A stretch of DNA of 64,000 nucleotides from Stentor roeselii. Its lineage: Eukaryota > Ciliophora > Heterotrichea > Heterotrichida > Stentoridae. The translations under genes and the position numbers were made by a program. Within the stretch, counting starts at the first letter, position 1. Every line of letters begins with the position of its first letter. Shown piece after piece: positions 1 to 10,089 of this stretch. The stretch is from assembly GCA_006503475.1 (NCBI GenBank), contig RSEH01000011.1, positions 1 to 64,000 of the forward strand. Reading direction: 5' to 3'. Below the pieces are notes generated by a model. That model saw only the letters and a program-made list of their open reading frames with translations, had not been told where the DNA came from and searched no databases.

Positions 1-75
1 ACACCCTAACACCCTAACACCCTAACACCCTAACACCCTAACACCCTAACACCCTAACACCCTAACACCCTAACA
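1..75. repeat. Terminal telomeric repeat array
   Basis: About nine perfect tandem copies of the 8-mer CCCTAACA (G-strand TGTTAGGG) start at base 1 and stop abruptly at base 75, where unique AT-rich DNA begins. The C-rich strand reads 5' to 3' into the chromosome, as at a left-hand end. From memory, this unit is the macronuclear telomere of the heterotrichs Stentor and Blepharisma, unlike the C4A2 and C4A4 types of Tetrahymena and Oxytricha. The number of copies is limited by the window start. Confidence 0.97.
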
Positions 76-448
76 AAGCATGTGCGAGAGCTCATCCGTA
101 GAAAGCTCAAAAGGCTTCCTCGTTATTGTTTGTTTACTCTCTCAAGGCATCCTAAATCGTTTAATATATTCATTCTTGAACCCAAAGTTCGCAAATTATT
201 AATATTCAAAAGTTTTCAACTTTAATATCAAATATATTGTGTTACAATATTACTTTATAGATTTAAGAGGCTTATGACAGTGGAATATTATTACATGCTC
301 AAAAAATAATTCAAAAATTATTATGATTATATCAACTATAAATTAAGTAAAACAACAAACATCGAATGCTTATCTGAGTTAAAAATGTCTATCTTTTAAG
401 TGTCTACTTTTCACTCGCCTAGGTAAATGGATAAATTTATGAATATAA
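76..448. other. Subtelomeric spacer without a recognisable gene
   Basis: AT-rich sequence between the telomere and the first gene, with stops in every frame. No telomere-associated repeat, tRNA or conserved motif is seen. Its last part must hold the promoter of the gene starting at 449. Confidence 0.6.
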
Positions 449-2611
449 ATGGTTGAGAGACTAGAAGATGCAGTACTTGCAATCAAAAGTTCGCCAAGAT
501 ATTCAACGGATGTTCAAGAATTTCTTGATTACGATAACTTTTTTATTCTTGAAGAGATTCAAAGGATTAATGTTAATGTGAAAAAATTAAGGTTCGAAAA
601 AATCATGGCATTCTTTCAATTTAACTTGGAATCTAACACTGCAGAATCTGATGAAAAAAAAAAAGAAATTTCAAGAATTATAGCTATGTACCTAATTTTT
701 GATAGTAAAAAACAAGATCTGATTAGTTTTAGATATTACCTTTATTCAATTATATTCCTCAGTAAATACTTTCTAAGAAAATATGTAAAAAATATAAAAG
801 AAATTGAATCTTGCTTATCAAGCTTTTTCTTTCATGAATCAAGGAAAGTTTTATATATTCTCAAAGAAAAAGTGCTGCTAAACACTGAAATTATTTTTGA
901 GGAAAAGAATGGAATGCTGGATTATTTTAGAAGTTGGTTGGAATGTAATCAAGGTTTTCCCCTCATAAATAAACAATCAATTTTTACTATTATCATTCAA
1001 CTTAAGTCTATATTATATTCTATTGATAACTTTAAAAAAAGGTTGTCAGATGAAAATAAGGTCAAAAAATATTTAGCAGGTACTTTACTTAAAAATACTG
1101 TTAATGATATATTTTCAAACAACTTAATAAATTCACGTAGATGCTATCAATTATTAGAATCTTTTATAAATACTTCTTCACTAGAATCTAATAAAAAAGA
1201 TTTAATCTTAAATACCATTCAAGCTGCTACAATTGAATTTCAGTTTCCTGTGGGGAGTTCAATAATTGAATATGCTGAGAAAATGATGCCTAATTTTTTC
1301 AGTTTCAAATTTATTGATGACTCAAAGATTGAACAGTATATAAAAGAATTTTTTAAAACGAACCAGGATTTAATAGATAAATATCATTCAATATATCTGG
1401 AAACGAAAACATCAGAAGAAGTCAACCCAGATATTATTCTAGTAAATTTTTTGGTAAACTTTATGTCTTGCTATGAAGAACTTCACCCTCTAATGTTAAA
1501 AGACTTTCGACAAAAGCAAGAGTTTATTAACTACTTTTCGCTTAAAGCTCTTGTATTGAATATCTTAAAATTAGAAAAAGAACACCAGAGCATAGTTATT
1601 GAAGTATTTAGTAGAGAATTGATTTCTTACACCTATGAAACATATAATGAAATATTAAAAAAATTTATTATAGAAATACCCGATATAGTTGAACTCAGTC
1701 AGGAACTAAAAGAAGATTTCAGAACTAGAGCGGCTTTTCATCCATTTAGAACAATTTTGGCTCAGTTTTTGCCAAATCAAAATCTGAACTTCGATGAATG
1801 CATAAATCAGATGGCAACAAAAACGTTCACAATGACAATAACCTCTAAAATTTGTGGATTAACAATTTTCTCGAGAGCTGTGGTACTTAGAAGATATGAA
1901 GACAAAACATATGAAAAAGCGGCTTCTTTTTATGTATGGCTTCACGAAGGAGCTCATTATTTGCAAAGAATAATAGTAAACTCTATAGGTGAAGCTGATA
2001 GGCCATTAAGTGCAGACACTGATATAAAACTGAATCTTGATGAAGACTCATCTGAAAATTTTGGTGAATTTAGTAATGAAAAAGCTCTCCAAAAAATTTA
2101 CAATATTACATCGCTTAGAAAGAACAAAATAAGCAAAGAAGAAAAATGCAAAAATAATACAGAGGATGAGAAAAAAGAAGAAAAAAATTATGATAATCTG
2201 ATGAAACCAGATGCAGAAGAAAGAATCAATAAGGAAGAAGTCACAGATTATGAAGAAAAAAAAGAAGCAGGATTTGACGAATGCAAAGTCACAGGAGATA
2301 TATTTACAAAAAAAATTGAGATAAAAAAAAAAATTGTTGAACTTCAAACAAAAAATTTACCAGGAGTTGAAGGGGGTAAATTTTTGGAATATGCCTTGTT
2401 CGGAAGACAATATGAAACTATGTATTCAGGAGGAGCTGAATTTTTATTATCTGACTTATCAAGATTGAGTCTTCCCAAATTTAGAAAATTGTTCAATGAA
2501 AAAAATATTCGGATTGATAATGAGGCTGGCTATCCTTTAAGTAGTGGAGATTTTATTAGACTTGGAATATGTCCTGGATACCCTTATAGTATCCAATTTA
2601 TTCTTAATTGA
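449..2611 (+). CDS. Unrecognised 720-aa protein with an HEXXH metallopeptidase-like motif
   Basis: I do not recognise the family. The protein is largely alpha-helical in character and has no signal peptide. Residues 499-503 read HEGAH inside the stretch WLHEGAHYLQR. This fits the HEXXH zinc-binding and catalytic motif of metallopeptidases, with a hydrophobic run (GLTIFSRAVVL) about 30 residues before it. A Glu in YSGGAEFLLSD near residue 664 could be the third ligand if the Lys/Glu-rich stretch at about 557-634 is a loop inserted between the ligands; that is inference. The ATG at 449 has the A-rich context typical of this window. The stop is TGA, followed three codons later by TAA. It is the only clearly intact gene within 10 kb of the telomere, and its base composition is more AT-rich than the central genes. 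An HEXXH motif can occur by chance, so peptidase activity is only a possibility. Confidence 0.6.
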   Translation: MVERLEDAVLAIKSSPRYSTDVQEFLDYDNFFILEEIQRINVNVKKLRFEKIMAFFQFNLESNTAESDEKKKEISRIIAMYLIFDSKKQDLISFRYYLYSIIFLSKYFLRKYVKNIKEIESCLSSFFFHESRKVLYILKEKVLLNTEIIFEEKNGMLDYFRSWLECNQGFPLINKQSIFTIIIQLKSILYSIDNFKKRLSDENKVKKYLAGTLLKNTVNDIFSNNLINSRRCYQLLESFINTSSLESNKKDLILNTIQAATIEFQFPVGSSIIEYAEKMMPNFFSFKFIDDSKIEQYIKEFFKTNQDLIDKYHSIYLETKTSEEVNPDIILVNFLVNFMSCYEELHPLMLKDFRQKQEFINYFSLKALVLNILKLEKEHQSIVIEVFSRELISYTYETYNEILKKFIIEIPDIVELSQELKEDFRTRAAFHPFRTILAQFLPNQNLNFDECINQMATKTFTMTITSKICGLTIFSRAVVLRRYEDKTYEKAASFYVWLHEGAHYLQRIIVNSIGEADRPLSADTDIKLNLDEDSSENFGEFSNEKALQKIYNITSLRKNKISKEEKCKNNTEDEKKEEKNYDNLMKPDAEERINKEEVTDYEEKKEAGFDECKVTGDIFTKKIEIKKKIVELQTKNLPGVEGGKFLEYALFGRQYETMYSGGAEFLLSDLSRLSLPKFRKLFNEKNIRIDNEAGYPLSSGDFIRLGICPGYPYSIQFILN

Positions 2612-3428
2612 AGTAATTAACCCTTTAGTTTGATAAATTGGATAATTCTAACGATCGACTGTTAAGTTTTCTAAGGGATCTGTCTAACCTGCATCACTAT
2701 ACTGAAATGTAGACTAGAGAAATCTAAATTAAAATTTTATATTTAATTATCCCTTATAATAACAATCAACAAAATAACTAAAGTTAATCTTTCAGTTTAA
2801 CAATTCATTTTGGTTTTATTTGGCATGATATAGGTGGAACTTATAAAATTGATTTCTATGAATAAACTATATCAAACTAATAAATTTTACTGATTATCTT
2901 GCATATTTTTCTTATTACTCCAGTACCGACCTGTCTCACTTGAAGAAGGCATTAGCAGCGAGGATACAAGGCTTGTTTATTTCAGGCATTGGTAAACCTA
3001 GCATCTGCTGAAAACACTTAGCTAGATATCATATCAAATATTTTAGCATTAAATTTAACACCGCAGCAACGATTCAGTATCCTATGGACTAAGAATAATA
3101 AAAGAAATAGTTATTTAATGAATCTTTGGTTCACTATGAATGGTTCTAGCGACTTTTAAACAACTGGGAAGGATGAGTGATTGATGTGTTGTTTCTGAAG
3201 GCATTTATGATTATTTACCAAGAAATAAAATAAAATCGAATTTGAACAATACAGTCCTTAGTGTAAATCTTTAGAAATTTTTCAGCAATAAATAATTGAA
3301 TTACTTCTCTAAAACTTCAGAAATATTCTTATCACCAAGTTTAGCCTTCGATTGACTTAAATTGGCTTAAATTATTCGAATGTATATAGCTAATAAAGCA
3401 GATCATATCTAATATTCTATAATTTTTA
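2612..3428. other. Gene-free subtelomeric stretch with decayed coding texture
   Basis: No open gene. Between about 2925 and 3260 short protein-like runs appear in more than one frame, separated by stops and frame changes, for example a run beginning DIISNILALNLTPQQRFSIL near 3025. This looks like an old host gene decayed beyond identification rather than spacer. No family can be named. Confidence 0.4.
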
Positions 3429-4330
3429 ATGTCAAATACCTGCACTTACTTAGAATGCAAAAGAATATCTTGGTTTAGTTGTTCATGTTCTGATAAATTG
3501 TTCTGTCAGCAAAATTCCGCTATTCATTTTGCATCTTCAGACAATCATATTCTTAGAAGGCTAGTTGAATATGTCTCTAAAAGCGAAAAACCGAAGGTAA
3601 TCAAATTTTATTATGAAGTTCAAAGGCTCTTCATGAAAATACTAAAAATATCTTATTCCATTCTAAAAAACTTAAAGATTTTGTAATAAGTGAATCAAAC
3701 AACTAATCAATCATATTAAGAAAAAGTTTAAAGTACAATCAAGAGTACTTATAATTTCCCAAAAGATGAAAATAAACAATTGATGTGTGATGATAACTTT
3801 GCATTAGTCTTTGAAGATCGTATATCTAAAGAAATAACATTAATAAATCTGAGTCGTATGAAACAAACGATCGCTCATTTTCCATAAAGATTTTGCAATT
3901 AGCTGCTCCCTTGTCAAGATAGACAAAAGCAAGTATTATGTATGGTAGAATAGATATAGAGTCTTTTCAACAGATTTTTGAAATCAGCCAAAATCATAGA
4001 TATTTAAAATAAAAGTATTTAACTTCTAACATCAAGCTCATCTTTATATGGAGCAGGTGCCCTTTTATATAGAAAATAGTGTTTATGTGTTTTAAGGCTG
4101 CTTACCTAATAAAGATCCTATTGTTATTACCTAAATTTTGATCTTTCGAAGAAACTTTGGCTCCCTATTCAGTACTTGCCTGTAGCTAACTCATATACAA
4201 CTGTTGCAAATATTGATGAAAAATTATTCATATGTGGATTTACTAGTTAAAATATTTTAGCATTTGATGGACATAAAGATTTTTTTCAGGACTCAAATCA
4301 AATTTTTAGCCCAAATTCGTTTAAATTTTT
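3429..4330 (+). pseudogene. Decayed B-box/Kelch-type gene
   Basis: An 85-codon opening at 3429 encodes a Cys/His pattern near its start (CTYLECKR...SCSCSDKLFCQQNS..H), like the B-box-related zinc-binding start of Kelch proteins common in ciliates. About 450-750 bases downstream, fragments in shifting frames resemble Kelch blades: ENSVYVF then GCLPNKDPIVIT, then LSKKLWLPIQYLPVANSY, and NIDEKLFICGF followed by ILAFDG. The blades are cut by several in-frame TAA/TAG codons and at least two frame changes that no 15-nt intron removes, so this reads as a degraded host gene. Whether the opening and the blade fragments once formed one gene is inferred from order and spacing. Confidence 0.55.
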
Positions 4331-5795
4331 TTTTTATAATTTGGTTGATTTAGGGATTTTCTTTATCATGTTAGCAGAAATTTCAATTTGATTAAAATAT
4401 GTAAATTCAATTATGAAGGAGATTTATGAATCGTCAAGGATATTTTAAAAAAAAAGAAAAAATTTACTTTGTTATTGGTAAGCAAACACTTTATTGTCTT
4501 CATACTCAGCAAAGACTATCCAAAATTATTATAGTTGATAGAAATTAGAAGTAGCATCATGATTATACTTAACCAAAGGTTTTCCTAGTGCTTTTATATT
4601 AATTCGTCATTAATCCCAAAAATTTATATGGTTTCATTCAAATAAGCTAAAATCCAAATCTCCAGAAAACTAAAATCCCAGTCAAGCTTTTGAAGACCTG
4701 CTTCGAATAGTGATAAAAACATTTTGAACAACTACACAGTACTAGCAGTTCAGAAGATCCTGCACTACAGCTGAAGTGATAAGCATCTCAGCAACGAACA
4801 GCACAAAATGTCAGAAGACCTAAACCTTCCATGCCCGACAATAAGAACAATATTATAAAAGTTGAAAAAGTACAGGATTATGATATCAAAAGAGGGTAAA
4901 AAAGACACTCAAGGCGAAGAAAAGACAGAAAGCATGTTAACGCTAGGTACCGACCAGAAGAAAATGGTTTACTGGTGCTTCGATCCGGTTTAATAATAGA
5001 TTTGGACCCTGAGTGACCTTTAGCTAATATTTATATATTTTACATGGAAAAATTAGAAATCAGAGCTTATAGTGCTCAGATGGTTTAGACCCATAGTATA
5101 AGTCAGAGGTGCTCTGTTTGACTTAATATCTGGCTATTATTTTGGTTAAAGAACTGAGGAAGATTTAAGATAACAGAAGCAGACTATAACCCTTTCTGAT
5201 CCCATTTTACAAGGATTAAGATACTTAAGATTTGATAAATAGATAAATTATTATTTCGGACTCCTTATTTAGTTTCTAGTGTTTTTTAGTTTAATTTTAA
5301 GTAATCTTACTGTTCTAAGAATCCTGAAAGTGTGAAATAAACCTTCAATGTGAACCCTTAATCAATCCGATAGCAATTCAATAATTAATAAAAATCAACT
5401 GTGTCCTTTTATCAAAAGAGTACAAAATATTATCATGTAAAACTTTATATTTTTTTTTATTTCTGCTTTTTGTCTTGTTCAACCCAAGAAGGAATATATC
5501 ATACTATAAAAGTAGTTTTTTAAAGAAAACAGTTGCTTTTTTCAAAATTACAGGATATGCATTTATTTCAAGTTAATTATTAATCTAGTGACCTCAAATT
5601 TCTTAGCATTGACTAAATACTAGAAAAATCTCTAAAATAATCATAATATCAAATACTCTATCCTAATAAGTACTACTGCCCTTTAATTAAATACTTATAT
5701 ATAAACCTACTTAAAATCTGAAATAATTTACTATAGAATATGTCATCATCTATGTTTGAAAAAACGCCTATCTTAGAACTAGTCTCCACTAATAA
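4331..5795. other. Subtelomeric spacer with scattered coding debris
   Basis: About 1.5 kb of AT-rich DNA without an intact gene. It contains a possible helicase scrap at 4808-5100, listed separately, and a last part (about 5340-5795) that is very AT-rich and carries the upstream region of the ABCG-like gene. No repeats or RNA genes are seen. Confidence 0.5.
4808..5100 (+). pseudogene. Possible DEAD_2-helicase (RTEL1-like) remnant
   Basis: A broken reading frame from the ATG at 4808 contains KKMVYWCFDPV near 4958-4990, then, after three adjacent stops, WTLSDL. In RTEL1-type DEAD_2 helicases a YWCF-x-P segment is followed by SGTLSP. The order matches but the spacing is too short and stops interrupt the frame, so at most this is a worn fragment. 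Without a search the resemblance could be chance. Confidence 0.25.
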
Positions 5796-7565
5796 ATGGC
5801 AGATAACCCGACCGAAACCTCCCACTTACTTGCTAAAGAAAATTCCAGAGCTTTAGAAACAGCTGACGATATCCAAAAAGTCGTGTTAAAATGGGAAAAT
5901 CTCAACTTCACAATCGATTCCTCACCAAAACCTTTTCAAGCTCTAAAAAATATTTCAGGTTTTGCAAATCCAGGAGAAATTCTCGGCATCATGGGCTTAT
6001 CAGGTTGCGGAAAGACTTCTTTACTCTCTCTACTTTCCAACCAGCTGGTGATGGAGCCTTCTTTTAAAATCACTGGAAACATTTGGTTAAACAGCACGAA
6101 AATAGAAGACCTTGACACAGGTGCGATAATTCGTTACATTCCCCAAGAAAGCATATTATTCGAATTTTTGACTCCTCTCGAGTTTTTAAAGTTTAACTTA
6201 AATCTCCGAGTTTCCGGTCCAAAGAAAGAAATGAATGAAAGAATCGATAAAATCCTCGAACAGTTCAACCTGACCAAGGTAAAGCACAGAGTCATCGGCG
6301 GAAGCATCGTGAAAGGACTGTCAGGAGGAGAAAAAAAAAGACTTGTCATTGCTGCGGAAATGATGATACTTCCGTCAGTGATTATTTTAGATGAACCTAC
6401 TTCGGGACTTGATAGTTATTTGGCCAAAAGTGTTTTTGAGGCTTTAAAAATAGCGACTGGTTTTGGGGTCACTGTTATTACCTCTGTGCATCAGCCGAGC
6501 ATTGCGATGTTTAATTTGATTGATAGACTTTGTCTCATGCAGGAAGGAAGGTTCGTATATCAAGATAGGGCGAGAAAATCGGTGGAGTACTTCAGTGATG
6601 CAGGATATTTTATTGATGAACATGTAAATCCTCCTGATTTCTTTATTAAACTTTTGGAAATTGAAGATAGAAACAATATTACTGAAGATGAGCAGAAAAT
6701 TATTGAAAATCTTAATAAAAAGTATGAAAATTTGGGAAAAAGCATTTGGGATGATATAGATCAGGAATGTCTTGGCAGTCCTGTTAAAGAGTTGCATTTC
6801 GAAACCGGGTTTTACAACATGTTTAAGTGGATGATGTGGAGAGAACTGATCAATCTTAAGTGAAACCCTTTTTGTTTCATCATTCAAATCGTGCAAACTA
6901 TTTTTTTTACAGTGCTTCTCGATTTGATTTTTCACGACTTGGACTACGACAGTAAAGGACTCGAAAATCGACGAGGACTCCTCCTCAAACTTTTTTTCTT
7001 TTACAATTTTATCCCAAATTTCAACGTTTCAATGAATGTGGCATACGAGCGAAACATTGTGTTTAAAGAAATAAAAGAAGGTCTTTACCGTCCGTTTATT
7101 TATTTTTTCACAAAAGCGATATTCGTGATTCCTATGATGATTTACACTACTTTGTTTTTCACCTTAGGCACTTATTACATCGCTGACCTACATCAAGAAG
7201 AGTCTTATAAAGTGCCGAACACCATTATAATATCGATCATGACTTACACTGTCGGTTTTCTGGTCGGGTTGTTAGCTGGGGCGATCTCTTTCACTCCGAT
7301 TATAGCACTGCCCCTTGTAACAACTATTTCTAATTATTTTATGTTACTTGGTGGATATTTAAGTGACCCTGAAAGCCCTTCGGATTGTATAAATTGGTTG
7401 AGATTTCTTACTCCTTTTTATTACTTGAGGAGAGCGCTGTTGAAAAATGAATTCGATGATTTGAATATAGATGATGATGTTGAATTTGATCCTGAAGATA
7501 GATATAATTATTCAGGAGATGTTTCTGAAAATATTCTTATGAGTCTTATTCATATCTTTGTTTAA
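5796..7565 (+). pseudogene. ABCG-type half transporter interrupted by in-frame TGA
   Basis: The order is nucleotide-binding domain then membrane domain, as in ABCG half transporters that move lipids or xenobiotics. The Walker A motif is GLSGCGKTS (Lys about residue 73). A Q-loop (IPQES), the signature LSGGEKKR (about 175), Walker B VIILDEPTSGLD (about 195-205) and the H-loop (SVHQPS) are all present. TGA at 6861-6863 interrupts the frame just before the first membrane segment. The same frame then continues without a shift through NPFCFIIQIVQ and several hydrophobic segments to a TAA at 7563, which falls inside what should be the last helix. No GT-AG intron of 15-16 nt removes either stop. Related transporters often have Arg where the TGA lies, so CGA to TGA is one explanation; TGA read as Trp or read-through are others. 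I favour a recently disabled host gene. The domain assignment is firm. Confidence 0.75.
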
Positions 7566-10089
7566 GCTCTTCTTGCACTTTATCTTTTAAATCTTCAAGT
7601 GAGGTCCACAAAGATAAAGAAAAACTAGATTAGATAGAATTAATTAAGATATTGCATTAAATTTTTGGGTTTTAGGGTTTTAGGGATAATTTCAATAAGA
7701 TTTATGAAAATATAGAGAGATACTTAACTACGTAGTATCTTTATTCGAAAAGTTTATTTCACTTTTTTAGATGTTTGGGTTATACAGTTTTATTTTCTCT
7801 TTAGAAAACAAACTGAAATCTTTTAATATGTTATATATGAGCCTCAGGATAAAAAAATTATTCAAATGGTTGACTGAAGTTTTCGAATCAATTAATTTTG
7901 AAGCAGAGTTGGAAGACCTTTATATCTTTCAACTAACAATTATAGTTAATCTTTTTTCCTTGATGTAAATACCACTAATCTTTTATTTCTAGATCTATAG
8001 AGCATTCTATTCAATCTATAATAATGATTTTAACCTTTAGTATAAAAATAAAGATATTTTGATTTAGAGTTTTTGTGGTAAATAAAACTGAAGCATATTA
8101 AGTAATAAGTTTTAGGCTTAGGCTCAACCTTCAGCTAATTTTTAAAGAAATTAAAATTATCTTTAGATTGGGAGTCATATTATTAGAGGGAATAAAATTT
8201 TTAAATAAATTGATTCAATCTAGAAAGAATAATTATAATTATTGATATTATATTGAATTGGTTTGTATAGTGGAATATAAATAAGAATATGATTTTAGTT
8301 GAAGATAATATAAAGCATGCATATGCCATGTTCTTCTCTTAATTTGAAACATTCGGTTTTTGTTTATTCAAAAATTGGTTCTATGATATTATACTAAATA
8401 TTAGTGAAAATTATTTTGATCTTGAAATATTCTACAATTGATTTAATAGAGGAGCATGAATCCATAAGAATTTTATTACAAAAGATATATTTTTTATAAT
8501 AAAAATGAAAGCCATAGATTTATTAATAAGAATTCATTGAAAAATTTTTTAAATTTTATCCTGGATGCAACTATTCATTGAAAAACTTACTTCTTTATCT
8601 AAGGTATATAAAAATTAATTGATATTCTTAAAATAGTTTATATAAGGCTACAATATTGATAGATTAACCTAAATTATCAAGATATAAGTTATTCAATACA
8701 TACAAAAATTACAACTCATTGAGAGTAATTAATAACAATAGATCGAATAAATAAAAAGAGAACTATAAATTAATAATATGAATACAAAATATTAAAATCT
8801 TAAACCTTAAATATCAAGGTAACTAATAAGATTTAACTATATTTTGAACATCATTTATATTACTATGGCTTTAAAATTATACACAAGGTTTTAGACTGTT
8901 AGAAATTTCGGATTCACTGAGCTATTTTTTGAGGTTAATTTATGATCAATGCTCTTGGAATATATTCAAGGAATAAAATGATTTGAACATTAAGATTATT
9001 TAGAAGTTAATTAGTATTTTATTTAAATAAATATTTTAAACTTGAAATCCAAAAATTAATTTAGATTTAACTAGTAATCGATTACAAAAGTATTAGAAAT
9101 TTTACATTCTATATGTCTGACACAAAATCAATATTAAGATTAAACAGCTAAGCTTTTTATAACTTTATTATCTAAGGATAATTAAATCACAAAATAGGTC
9201 AATAAAAGCATGATTATCAAACAGCCTTGAATAATATCTAGACTATATTAATCGTGTTTTTTCAAGTTTTTAAATTTTATAGCTTGAGATCTTTCCAGGT
9301 CTACTCATCTCTACTTCATAAAAATGATTAAGGTCTTAGAGATTCGGTCAATTCTAAATATTCAAAAAAATCAAAACTCATAGAGTAATCAGTTAGAAAA
9401 ACTCACTCTCATTTCAAATATATTAAATCCTCAGAAATTCTAAAAATTAAACAACTAAATCAGCCAATTTTCTAAAACTCAGAAATTTAGAAGCTAATTT
9501 CATCCCTAACCTAAACAACTTGACCTTTATTGAATAAAACACTCTTTGATATATGATTGAAAAATTTGACAAATTTATACATTTCTAATTATTTCATAGG
9601 AAATTCTAAATACTTTTTTTCAAACTTTTTTCGAATATTTAACCCTTAAATGATTCCATCTATATCATCATCATTTACCAATAAAAGTAATAGCTTAATA
9701 TTAGTATGGCCTCGATAAGACATCTACAGATAATTTGACGAAATCTATCACCTTGTGATGATGGATTTTTTTTATCGAATAACGTAGAAGGATTCTAAGG
9801 GCTAATTGATATAATGCTTAAAAGATAGCATTCAGTTTTACATTCAGATGTAAGACAAGTATTTCTAAGAGTTTTACCTCTAAGACATTCTAAGCTAAAA
9901 AACAATTTTATGAAAGGCTAAGGTAAAAAGTTTTAATCCTATCAACACGATATCAAAGCTATCAAAATCTTTACTCAAGGATGATTGATTTCCGGTAACT
10001 ATACATTAAAATATTCATGGAATTAAAGATTAAAACCCGCTATATAAAATTTTAAAGTAATAAGCATTCCTCTGGAAAGCTGACTTGAA
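7566..10089. other. 2.5-kb AT-rich gene-poor region
   Basis: Dense stops in all frames and no intact gene. A short opening at 7771-7968 has no recognisable content. From about 9260 to 9560 translations in two frames show Leu/Asn-spaced runs (NQLEKLTLISNIL; LRNLEANFIPNLNNLTFI) that could be a worn leucine-rich-repeat gene, but this is weak. A telomere-like G-rich motif lies at 7667-7685. The last few hundred bases precede the giant membrane-protein gene. Confidence 0.5.
7667..7685 (+). repeat. Interstitial telomere-like repeat (GGGTTTTA)n
   Basis: GGGTTTTAGGGTTTTAGGG has the 8-base period of the terminal repeat but TTTTAGGG instead of TGTTAGGG. Its G-strand points to the right, opposite to the terminal array. 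Only two and a half units are present, so chance is possible. Confidence 0.35.

Noticed and set aside
2048-2347. Antisense opening of about 99 codons rich in Phe and Ile
   Set aside because: It is the reverse of the Lys/Glu-rich AAA/GAA stretch of the gene at 449-2611.
3687-4260. UAA/UAG=Gln code to explain stops in the Kelch-like relic
   Set aside because: Frame changes also occur there, and no intact gene in the window uses TAA or TAG internally once the 15-nt introns are removed.
6861-6863. Genome-wide UGA=Trp code (Blepharisma type)
   Set aside because: Only the ABCG-like gene has an internal TGA. All other intact genes use TGG alone for Trp, and TGA ends several genes sensibly (the CCCH protein at 30814 ends on its last zinc ligand).
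7771-7968. 65-codon opening as a gene
   Set aside because: No recognisable content and composition like the surrounding AT-rich spacer; expected by chance.
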